Assembly: GCA_905214615.1 (NCBI GenBank)
Contig: CAJMMX010000064.1
Location: 1 to 12,123 of the forward strand
Direction: 5' to 3'
From: an uncultured bacterium
Lineage (GTDB): Bacteria; Actinomycetota; Coriobacteriia; Coriobacteriales; Coriobacteriaceae
DNA length: 12,123 bases
Shown: one piece after another, positions 5,619-12,097 of the stretch
How the letters are laid out: every line of letters starts with the position of its first letter
Position numbering within the stretch: the first letter of the stretch is position 1
The notes under the pieces: model-generated
The model's database searches: none
What the model saw: the letters and a program-made list of their open reading frames with translations, nothing else
Told to the model about the DNA's origin: nothing
Program-made: the position numbers and the translations under genes

Positions 5619-8168
5619 CTAAAACGTCTGCTCGTAATCACTGTGTTTTTTGGCCGAACGCACCAGGAACTCCTGGTTGGTGTTGGTGCCCTTAAGACCC
5701 TTGATAAACGACGCCGCCGCGCGCTCGGTATTGTTCATGCCGGCGAGTATGCGACGCAGGCCAAAGACAAACGGGCGCATCTGCTCGTCGACCAGCAGGT
5801 CCTCGTTGCGCGTACCGGAGGCAACGGGATCGATGGCCGGGAAGATGCGACGATCGGCAAGGTCGCGGTCGAGCTTCAGCTCCATGTTGCCGGTGCCCTT
5901 GAACTCCTCGAAGATCACCTCGTCCATCTTCGACCCGGTCTCGATGAGGGCCGAAGCGAGGATGGTGAGCGAGCCGCCGTTCTCGATGTTGCGGGCTGCA
6001 CCCAGGAAGCGCTTGGGCGGATACAGGGCCGCCGAATCGACACCGCCCGAAAGGATACGGCCCGAAGCGGGCGCCGCCAGGTTGTAGGCGCGGGCAAGAC
6101 GCGTGATGGAGTCGAGCACCACCACGACATCGCCGCCCAGCTCCACGATGCGCTTGGCGCGCTCGATGACGAGCTCGGCCACGCGGGTGTGGTTGTCGGC
6201 GGGCATATCGAAGGTCGAGGCCACGACCTCGCCCTTGATGGAGCGCTGCATATCGGTGACCTCTTCGGGGCGCTCGTCGACGAGCAGGCAGATCAGGTGC
6301 ACCTCGGGGTTGTTAATCGAGATAGACTGGCAGATCTTCTTGAGGATCGTGGTCTTGCCGGCCTTGGGCGGCGACACGATCAGGCCGCGCTGGCCCTTGC
6401 CGATCGGCGACACGATATCGATGGCGCGACCGGTGATGGAGTCCTTGCCGTGCTCCATACGCAGCGGCTCGTTGGGATAGACCGGGGTCAGATCGCCGAA
6501 CTTGGGGCGGTTGCGGATCTGCTCGGGATCCAGCCCGTTGACGGTCGTGATCTTGGCGAGGCCGGCGCGCTTGTCGCCGCCGCGCGAGGGGCGCAGGGAG
6601 CCCTCAATGACATCGCCCGTGCGCAGGCGCGCGGAGCGGATGAGGTAAGCCGGAACGAAGGCGTCGTCGTTGGACTTCATATAGCCATGGGCATGGATGA
6701 TGCCGGAGCTGTCCGGACGAATCTGCAGGATACCCTTAATGTCGCGGAAGCCCTCGGCCTTCGCGGCGGTGGTGTAGATCTCCTCGACGAGCTCAGCCTT
6801 CTTTTTGCCGGTCGTCTCGATCTCGAACTCTTTTGCCTTCTCGCGCAGCTCGGCGACCTTCATGGCCGCAAGCTCCTCGCGCGAAAGCGTGGGCTCGGTG
6901 GGGGCGGCGTTACGCTCCTTGTTGCGCTGCTTGCGGTCGCGCTGGCGGTTGCGGCGGTCGTTGTTGCGATCGTCCTTGCGCTCGTTGCGCTCGTCGTTGC
7001 GCTTGTGCTGGCGACGGTTGGGACGAGTGCCGTCTTCGCCCTCGGCGGGCGCGGCGCCATCGGTTGCGACGGCGTCAACATTGGCCGCAGCGGCGTCATT
7101 GGCCTCGGCGCCGGTATCGACCTGCGCTTCGACGCCAGCCTGCTGCTCGGCGGCCTTGGCCTTAGCGGACTTCTTACGGCCGCGCTTGGGTTTCTCGGAC
7201 GCAGGCTGTTCGACGTCCTGGGGCTCGGCGGCATCAGCCGATGCATCGGCGGTCGTCTCGGCGGAATCCTCGGACGCGCCCTTCTTGGAGGCCTTAGCCT
7301 TGGACGTGCGCTTAGCAGCGGTGCGACGGCTGCGACCGGGACGGACGTCGGCGGGCTCGGCATCGGCGAGAGCGGCCTCGGAAGTCGTAGCATCCTGGAC
7401 GGGTGCATCGGCAGCGGTTGCAGACTCGGCGGTCGCCGCAGCATCCCGAGCGGCGGCGGCTGCTGCTGCGGCCTTCTCTGCCTCGACAAAGGCCTTGGGC
7501 TTGCGACCGCGACGGTGCGGGCGCAAAGCCGGATCGACAACGGGAACTTCGTTGGCCTCGACAGGCGCAGCGGGCTCAACAGGCAATGTGCCCTCCCCTG
7601 CCGCGGAACGGACCGAAGCCTCAGTGAGCTCGGGGGCTACCTGTTCCGCAACTTGCTCGGCCTTAGCAGCCGTGCGGCGGCGTGTGCGCGGTGCCGGCTT
7701 CTCGGTCGGCAGGTCGGCGGCAGGGGTCTCGATGGCGGCAGGCGTCTCGGGCACAGACGGAGCTGCAAGCTCGGTCAGAGCCGCGGCCTCGCGCTCGGCA
7801 GCACGACGGCGGGCGCGCACCACCTGAGCCTCGCTAATCTGCGCCAACGCACGTGCCTGCGCGACCTCATCGGAAATCGGCGCCGAGGAGTCAGCTGCAA
7901 CGGTGCGCTTGGCGCGCGTCGTGCGCGTGGTACGGCGCTTGGGCTTGGTGACCTCCTCGCCGTCAGCGGCAGGCTTGGCCGTGCGGCGCGCGAGCTTGGG
8001 CTTTGCCGGAGCAGCCTCCTCACCAGTTGCAGGCGCAGGCGTCGAAGCAGCCTTAGGCGTCTCGGGAGCCGAGGCTTGCGCGGGCGCCGCGACCTGGTCC
8101 GACGCAACCGGTGCAGTGGGAGCGGCTTGCGTCGTCGTTATTTCGTTTTCTTGCTGTTGATCAGACAC
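5619..8168 (-). CDS. rho: Transcription termination factor Rho with long disordered N-terminal extension
   Basis: Rho is a hexameric RNA-dependent ATPase that releases transcripts from RNA polymerase. The 849-residue product is about twice the length of E. coli Rho (419). Residues 428-849 are canonical: Rho_N helices at about 428-472, the cold-shock-like RNA-binding domain at about 474-550, Walker A SPPKAGKTT at 599-607 (Lys605), LVDERPEEVTDMQR at 629-642, Walker B VVVVLD at 681-686, the Q-loop LSGGVDSAALYPPKRFLGAARN region at 706-727, and the R-loop near 745-765. Residues 1-427 are Ala/Glu/Pro/Lys/Arg-rich and probably disordered, with AT-hook-like RRGRKPK and KRGRKK and an Arg/Asn/Asp/Lys-rich block at 385-420. 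Actinobacterial Rho proteins often carry insertions or extensions, but this one is large. The start is GTG at 8168 with only a weak purine-rich ribosome site; the next in-frame Met is within Rho_N. Confidence 0.97.
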   Translation of the reverse strand: MSDQQQENEITTTQAAPTAPVASDQVAAPAQASAPETPKAASTPAPATGEEAAPAKPKLARRTAKPAADGEEVTKPKRRTTRTTRAKRTVAADSSAPISDEVAQARALAQISEAQVVRARRRAAEREAAALTELAAPSVPETPAAIETPAADLPTEKPAPRTRRRTAAKAEQVAEQVAPELTEASVRSAAGEGTLPVEPAAPVEANEVPVVDPALRPHRRGRKPKAFVEAEKAAAAAAAARDAAATAESATAADAPVQDATTSEAALADAEPADVRPGRSRRTAAKRTSKAKASKKGASEDSAETTADASADAAEPQDVEQPASEKPKRGRKKSAKAKAAEQQAGVEAQVDTGAEANDAAAANVDAVATDGAAPAEGEDGTRPNRRQHKRNDERNERKDDRNNDRRNRQRDRKQRNKERNAAPTEPTLSREELAAMKVAELREKAKEFEIETTGKKKAELVEEIYTTAAKAEGFRDIKGILQIRPDSSGIIHAHGYMKSNDDAFVPAYLIRSARLRTGDVIEGSLRPSRGGDKRAGLAKITTVNGLDPEQIRNRPKFGDLTPVYPNEPLRMEHGKDSITGRAIDIVSPIGKGQRGLIVSPPKAGKTTILKKICQSISINNPEVHLICLLVDERPEEVTDMQRSIKGEVVASTFDMPADNHTRVAELVIERAKRIVELGGDVVVVLDSITRLARAYNLAAPASGRILSGGVDSAALYPPKRFLGAARNIENGGSLTILASALIETGSKMDEVIFEEFKGTGNMELKLDRDLADRRIFPAIDPVASGTRNEDLLVDEQMRPFVFGLRRILAGMNNTERAAASFIKGLKGTNTNQEFLVRSAKKHSDYEQTF

Positions 8169-8311
8169 AGTGTTTGCTCAACTTTCTTTTCAAGCCCTGT
8201 GATCACATGCTCCCTGCATAAACCTTCAGGGCGGCTAAACAGTCTAGTTCCGTTCAAAACGACGGACATCATTGATCTGTATCGAGATGATTGCGTCAAC
8301 TACGCAGCGTT

Positions 8312-8339
8312 AGTGTAACACAACCGCCGCCACCTGCAA
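8312..8339 (-). promoter_or_regulatory. rho: Probable rho promoter
   Basis: On the minus strand TTGCAG (8334-8339) and TACACT (8312-8317) are 16 bases apart, and TG one base before the -10 makes it an extended -10 (TGTTACACT). The start would be near 8305, leaving an untranslated leader of about 137 bases, long enough for autogenous control as known for E. coli rho; control here is inferred. Confidence 0.55.
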
Positions 8340-8421
8340 CTTAGTCATTGGGGGCGTTCTTAAACGACTAGTCAAAAGGGACACTCTTTGGTCTACCACC
8401 CACAAATCAGACTGCCTCCGC

Positions 8422-8576
8422 CAAAACTATGGCGGTTTACTACGACGAATCGATCAACCGCGACCACTCCGAAACATGTTGAACTAAAAACCGCAGGTAG
8501 ATGCCTTGCGCTTTTTTGCGAAAAGCCGGCGTGGTTGGAAATTCCCAATTCATCGTAGTAAACCGGCATAGTTTCG
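8422..8576. repeat. 155-bp intergenic inverted-repeat element
   Basis: The arms 8422-8450 and 8548-8576 (29 bases each) are inverted copies matching at 26 of 29 positions; the shared core reads GTAGTAAACC in the right arm. The 97-base middle part has no open frame. A shorter match, CCACTCCG against CGGCGTGG, sits at the inner side, so a longer imperfect cruciform is possible. It lacks a T-tract and is not needed as a terminator, since the argS terminator lies 44 bases further right. A MITE-like or REP-like element is the likeliest reading. Confidence 0.7.
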
Positions 8577-8619
8577 TATTTCCAGCAGTTCCAAATTCGT
8601 CAATACGTCGGCATTTGCG

Positions 8620-8652
8620 AAAAAAGCCCGACCTCCGTGGGAGATCGGGCTT
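8620..8652 (-). terminator. Intrinsic terminator of argS
   Basis: AAGCCCGACCTCC (8624-8636) pairs with 8640-8652 around a 3-base loop. On the minus strand all 13 positions pair (one G-U), whereas the plus strand would have one C/A mismatch. Six T follow on the minus strand. It begins 46 bases after the argS stop codon. Confidence 0.9.
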
Positions 8653-8698
8653 ATAGGGCTCAGTTAAACCAAACCTACACGGTCAAATGACCCGCAGG

Positions 8699-10552
8699 TT
8701 ACATCTGCTCGGGCGCGGAAACGCCAACGAGGGTGAGCACCAGGGCGAGCGTCACGCGGACGGCATCGCAAGCGGCCAGACGGGCACGCGAAAGCTCGGG
8801 GTCGACGGGACGGCCCTCGCTCGGCAGCACCTGGCAGGCAGCGTAGAAGCTGTGGAAGTCACCGGCGAGTTCCTCGGCAAAGTGGGTCAGACGGAACGGG
8901 GCGCGATCGCGAGCACAGCTGGCGATCAGGTCGGTGAGCTCGTTGAGCTTGCGCGAAAGGGCGAGCTCGGTCGGGTCGGTCAGCAGCGAGTAATCGACGT
9001 TCTCACCGATGGCCTTGGCGGCAACGGCCTTCATGCCCATCTCGTCGGCCTGCTCGGCGGTAACGTCGGCGGCACGGCGCAGGATGGAGCACACGCGGGC
9101 GTGAGCATACTGCACGTAATAGACCGGGTTGGAGTTGTCGCGCTTCTTAACGGCCTCGATGTCGAAGTCGACCATCTGGTTGGAGCTCTTGGAGATGAGC
9201 GTGTAGCGAGCGGCATCGGAGCCAACCTCGTCGACGAGCTCCTGAAGGGTCACCATGGTGCCCTTGCGCTTGGACATACGGACGGGCTTGCCGTTACGCA
9301 GCAGGTTGACGAGCTGGCCCAGTAGAACCTCGAACTTGCCGGGGTAACCCAGAGCGTCGCAGACGCAGCGGACGCGCTCGATGTAACCGTGGTGGTCGGC
9401 GCCCCAGATGTCGATGACGTGGTCGACGCGCTGGAACTTATCCCAGTGATAGGCGACGTCGGAGGCGAAGTAGGTGTACTCGCCGTCGGACTTGATCAGG
9501 ACGCGGTCCTTGTCGTCGCCCAGATCGGTGGAGCGGAACCACAGGGCGCCGTCCTTGGTGTAGAGGTAGCCCATCTTGTCGAGCTTCTCAAAAGCGCGGT
9601 CGACGGCGGAGGTGCCGGCGGTCTCGCCCTCGGTGTCCTTCACATACAGCGAGCGCTCGGAGTACCAACGGTCAAAGTCGCAGTTGACGGCGTGGCAGAG
9701 GTCGCGCATGTTGTCGACCATCTTCACGTAGCCGCGCTCACGGAAGCTCTCCATACGCTCCTGCGGATCGGCGTCGACCCACTTGTCGCCGTCGGTGCGC
9801 CAGAACTCGGCGGCCTCGTCGATGATGTAGTCGCCGCCGTAAGAGTCCTTGCCCAAGGTCTCGGCAAAGTTGTCCTGATACGGATGGGTCTCGGGGTGCT
9901 CGTCGTTCTCGTCGGCAACAAAGGCGTCACGGTCGGCGATCAGCAGCTTGTGAGCCTCGTCGATATCAACGCCCTGCTTGGCGATGATGTCGGCGAGCTG
10001 CATGTAGCGCGTGCTGATGGAGTTGCCGAAAGTGTTCATCTGAGAGCCGTGGTCGTTGATGTAGAACTCACGCTGGATGTCGTAACCGGCGTGGTCCATG
10101 ACGCGGCAAAGGGAGTCGCCCAGAGCAGCCCAGCGGCCGTGGCCGATGTGCATGGGGCCGACGGGGTTGGCGGAGACGAACTCGACCTGAGTCTTCAGGC
10201 CGCCGCCGACGTTGGACTTAGCAAAGTCCATACCCTTCTCGCGGGCCTCGCCAAAGATGGCGTTCTTGACGGCGACGGAGAGGTAGAAGTTGATGAAGCC
10301 GGGGCCGGCGATCTCGACCTTCTCGATCGCGGGGTCCTCGGGCATATGGGCAACGACGGCCTCGGCGATCTTGCGCGGGGCGCAGTGAGCCAGCTTGGCG
10401 GACTTCAGAGCCATGGTGGAAGTCCACTCGCCATGAGAAGTATCAGCCGGTCGCTCGATAGCGCAATCGTCAAGTTCAAATGCGGAAAGGTCGCCGGCCT
10501 CCTGGGCCGCAGCAAGCGCAGCGCGTACCAGCTCTTCAATCTTCTCGGGCAT
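8699..10552 (-). CDS. argS: Arginyl-tRNA synthetase
   Basis: Class I aminoacyl-tRNA synthetase that charges tRNA-Arg with arginine in the cytoplasm. The 617-residue product has the N-terminal Arg-tRNA synthetase domain (about 5-90, ending in GPGFINFYLS), then FVSANPVGPMHIGHGRWAALGD at about 125-146 with the HIGH motif at 135-138, YINDHGSQ at 164-171, the KMSKS-equivalent RMSKRKGT at 425-432, and the DALR anticodon-binding domain in the last 130 residues, ending APEQM as the family usually ends (PERM). It is about 40 residues longer than E. coli ArgS; extra sequence lies around 190-265. I chose the ATG at 10552, preceded by AAGGAGG at 4 bases; a longer in-frame form starting at 10621 would add 23 residues unlike the family. 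Own terminator; divergent from the CarD-family gene. Confidence 0.98.
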   Translation of the reverse strand: MPEKIEELVRAALAAAQEAGDLSAFELDDCAIERPADTSHGEWTSTMALKSAKLAHCAPRKIAEAVVAHMPEDPAIEKVEIAGPGFINFYLSVAVKNAIFGEAREKGMDFAKSNVGGGLKTQVEFVSANPVGPMHIGHGRWAALGDSLCRVMDHAGYDIQREFYINDHGSQMNTFGNSISTRYMQLADIIAKQGVDIDEAHKLLIADRDAFVADENDEHPETHPYQDNFAETLGKDSYGGDYIIDEAAEFWRTDGDKWVDADPQERMESFRERGYVKMVDNMRDLCHAVNCDFDRWYSERSLYVKDTEGETAGTSAVDRAFEKLDKMGYLYTKDGALWFRSTDLGDDKDRVLIKSDGEYTYFASDVAYHWDKFQRVDHVIDIWGADHHGYIERVRCVCDALGYPGKFEVLLGQLVNLLRNGKPVRMSKRKGTMVTLQELVDEVGSDAARYTLISKSSNQMVDFDIEAVKKRDNSNPVYYVQYAHARVCSILRRAADVTAEQADEMGMKAVAAKAIGENVDYSLLTDPTELALSRKLNELTDLIASCARDRAPFRLTHFAEELAGDFHSFYAACQVLPSEGRPVDPELSRARLAACDAVRVTLALVLTLVGVSAPEQM

Positions 10553-10632
10553 AGATCCTCCTTGTGTTAAAGCCCCCGAGCTCTTGGTCACTCGTAGGGC
10601 AAAAGCCAGAGTTTGTAGCACTCTATCACAAG

Positions 10633-10644
10633 CAGTAGCTACTG
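10633..10644. promoter_or_regulatory. 12-bp perfect palindrome upstream of argS (possible operator)
   Basis: CAGTAGCTACTG is a perfect palindrome lying about 12 bases upstream of the weak argS -10-like site and 81 bases before the argS start codon. Position and symmetry suit a dimeric regulator, but no regulator is identified and chance is possible. Confidence 0.25.
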
Positions 10645-10668
10645 TCGCAGGGTAAAGTTAATCGATAT

Positions 10669-10678
10669 TGCATATGCA
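10669..10678. promoter_or_regulatory. 10-bp palindrome TGCATATGCA in the argS/CarD spacer
   Basis: A perfect palindrome between the two divergent genes. It shares the TGCAT word with three other places in the same spacer. Possible operator; weak evidence. Confidence 0.22.
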
Positions 10679-10851
10679 CAAAAATGACTACAGCTCGCAC
10701 AGGACCATTCAAAGATAGCGGTCTGCCTGCCGATTGTGCACCTGCCGAAAATGCATAAACATGTGCATGAGCTGCTCGGAATATCGAATACTCTTACCTA
10801 TCGGAGTTGTGTGCTTTTCCTGCATAAAGTAATGGTTTGCGCACGTCAACG

Positions 10852-10860
10852 TGGTATTCT
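10852..10860 (+). promoter_or_regulatory. Extended -10 promoter of the CarD-family gene
   Basis: TGGTATTCT fits an extended -10 (TGn plus TATTCT), 34 bases before the start codon, giving a short leader of about 28 bases. No good -35 is present at 16-18 bases, which extended -10 promoters can tolerate. Confidence 0.45.
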
Positions 10861-10894
10861 AGACATACGCAAATTCGTATAAGTTGGAGGTAGC

Positions 10895-11380
10895 ATGTTC
10901 TCAATCGGTCAACACGTCATTCATCCGGGCCAGGGAGTCTGCACCGTCGTCGGTTTTAGGGACGACACGCCGCAGCCCATGTTGTTGCTCGAGACCAAGC
11001 AGGGACATGCGCAGACGATTCTCATGTACCCCGTGGCGCAGGCCGACCGCCTACATGCCGCCATCTCTCAGCAGGATGCCGAGCACCTGCTGAGCCACTA
11101 CGACGAGCTGGAGTGCGACACCTTTACCGAGCGCAACAGCTCGCTTGAAGAGACACACTTTAAGCAGCAGCTCAAGCTGGGCGCGCCCGAGACGGTCCGT
11201 GTGGCCAAGACGATGATGCACCGCATCCGCCAGGCCGAGGAAGCTGATAAAAAGCCCAGCTCCTACTACATGCGCGTACTCAAGGAAGCCAAGCGCCGCT
11301 CCATCGAGGAGTTCGCCGTGGCCCTGGGCGTCACCGAAGAGGCCGCCGAAGCCCGCCTAGCCCAAGCCGCCCTCAACTAA
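10895..11380 (+). CDS. CarD-family transcriptional regulator lacking the conserved tryptophan
   Basis: CarD/CdnL proteins bind the RNA polymerase beta subunit with an N-terminal Tudor-like domain and stabilise open promoter complexes through a C-terminal helical domain. This 161-residue protein begins with the typical FSIGQHVIHPGQGVCTVVGF and has a C-terminal helical half (about 80-161) with RVAKTMMHRIRQAEE and MRVLKEAKRRSIEEFAVALG resembling the CarD helices. In Mycobacterium tuberculosis CarD, Trp85 in NWSRRY wedges into the promoter minor groove; aligning the flanking Asn and the Gly 15 residues later puts Asn81-Ser82-Ser83 here, so the Trp is a Ser. The whole protein has no Trp. Start ATG follows TTGGAGG at 4 bases. 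It may be a divergent CarD paralogue with altered DNA contacts rather than the main one. Monocistronic, ended by the palindrome at 11388. Confidence 0.85.
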   Translation: MFSIGQHVIHPGQGVCTVVGFRDDTPQPMLLLETKQGHAQTILMYPVAQADRLHAAISQQDAEHLLSHYDELECDTFTERNSSLEETHFKQQLKLGAPETVRVAKTMMHRIRQAEEADKKPSSYYMRVLKEAKRRSIEEFAVALGVTEEAAEARLAQAALN

Positions 11381-11387
11381 CCTGTCA

Positions 11388-11428
11388 AAAACCACCACAA
11401 AGGGGACAGGCACCTTTGTGGTGGTTTT
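11388..11428 (+). terminator. Terminator-form palindromic repeat, copy 1
   Basis: AAAACCACCACAAAGG (11388-11403) and CCTTTGTGGTGGTTTT (11413-11428) form a perfect 16-bp stem with loop GGACAGGCA, ending in four T. It begins 8 bases after the CarD-family stop and can act as its terminator. The same unit, with one base changed in the arm and the loop unchanged, recurs after the next gene, so it also belongs to a dispersed repeat family. Confidence 0.88.
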
Positions 11429-11482
11429 CTTGTTCTAGTAGTATTCAATCTCATCGATACCCACGAGCACAAGGAGTCTGTT

Positions 11483-12082
11483 ATGGCAGAGACGCTTACC
11501 GCCGGAATCACCCGCGACCGCGCATTCGAACTGCTCAACGAGCACAACAAGGATCCGTTCCACATCACCCACGGCGAAACGGTCGAGGGCACCATGCGCT
11601 ACTTTGCGCGCGAGTTCGACCCCGAGAACGAGGAGTTTTGGGGCATCGTCGGTCTGCTGCACGACCTGGATTGGGAGGAGCATGAGGACGACCCCATGAA
11701 CCACACCATCTATGCTGCCGAGATTCTTGAGGGCGAAGGTGCGTCTCCCGAGCTCATTCGCGCCATCCAGACGCACACGTCGGACTTCAACACCTCGCTG
11801 CCCAAACCCGAGCTGCAGATGGAAAAGATCCTGTTTGCCTGCGATGAGCTCACCGGCCTGATCGGCGCTGCAGTCATCATGCGCCCGAGCAAGAGCGTTA
11901 TGGACTTTACGACCAAGTCGCTCAAGAAGAAGTTCAAGGACAAGCGCTTTGCCGCCGGCTGCTCGCGCGACGTGATTTCGCAGGGCGCCGAGATGTTGGG
12001 CTGGGAGCTCCCCGAGCTCTTTGACCGCACCATAGCGGCCATGCAGTCCTTCGCCCCCGACCGCGATACCTTCCAGGCCTAA
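11483..12082 (+). CDS. HD-superfamily hydrolase (COG2316-like), substrate unknown
   Basis: A 199-residue cytoplasmic HD-domain protein, expected to be a metal-dependent phosphohydrolase. Candidate metal ligands follow the HD pattern: His30, His60-Asp61 in GLLHDLDWE, His74, His98 and Asp121 in CDELTGLIGA. The later segment RPSKSVMDFTTKSLKKKFKDKRFAAG (about 134-159) and DVISQGAEMLGWELPEL match what I know of the COG2316 group of predicted HD hydrolases, which are widespread but uncharacterised. The extra histidines suggest two metals. Start ATG is preceded by AAGGAG at 6 bases. The nearest promoter-like pair, TTGTGG (11416-11421) and TAGTAT (11439-11444) with 17 bases between, is weak and would put the -35 inside the upstream palindrome. 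It stands between two copies of the GGACAGGCA palindrome. Confidence 0.87.
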   Translation: MAETLTAGITRDRAFELLNEHNKDPFHITHGETVEGTMRYFAREFDPENEEFWGIVGLLHDLDWEEHEDDPMNHTIYAAEILEGEGASPELIRAIQTHTSDFNTSLPKPELQMEKILFACDELTGLIGAAVIMRPSKSVMDFTTKSLKKKFKDKRFAAGCSRDVISQGAEMLGWELPELFDRTIAAMQSFAPDRDTFQA

Positions 12083-12097
12083 CCGCCCACGCCACCT

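Larger units (their letters stand above)
8169..8698. other. 530-bp intergenic region between argS and rho
   Basis: No coding gene is supported here. From right to left the region contains the argS terminator, a 155-bp inverted-repeat element, a stretch with no clear feature (8340-8421), the rho promoter and a rho leader of about 137 bases. The leader has one small possible hairpin (TCCGT/ACGGA) and a 10-bp palindrome TGTGATCACA (8198-8207) 30 bases before the start codon. Confidence 0.7.
10553..10894. other. Divergent control region between argS and the CarD-family gene
   Basis: No gene is supported in these 342 bp. It must hold promoters for both divergent genes. For argS the best I see is a weak extended -10-like TGCTACAAA (10612-10620, minus strand) with no convincing -35. 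The region is AT-richer than its surroundings and carries repeated TGCAT-type words: TGCATATGCA (10669-10678), TGCATAAA (10752-10759 and 10821-10828), GTGCATG near 10763-10769, and TTGTGCA near 10735-10740. Confidence 0.6.

Noticed and set aside
8198..8207. TGTGATCACA resembling a CRP site
   Set aside because: CRP half-sites need a 6-base spacer; here they abut. A 10-bp palindrome alone is weak evidence.
5643..8318. 891-codon open frame on the + strand covering all of rho in antisense
   Set aside because: It mirrors rho codon for codon, is low-complexity (Gly/Leu/Ala/Arg), has no recognisable domain and no ribosome site; GC-rich codon bias in rho produces it.
8373..8390. CAAAAGGGACACTCTTTG as a possible decayed copy of the GGGGACAGGCACC palindrome
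   Set aside because: It shares the general hairpin shape but only GGGACA of the loop; too short to claim relationship.
9389..10570. 393-codon open frame antisense to argS
   Set aside because: Val/Gly/Leu/Asp-rich translation with no motif, fully inside the certain argS gene; a codon-bias shadow.
10553..10621. Upstream start giving a 23-residue longer ArgS
   Set aside because: The ATG at 10552 has an excellent AAGGAGG site and matches the family N-terminus.
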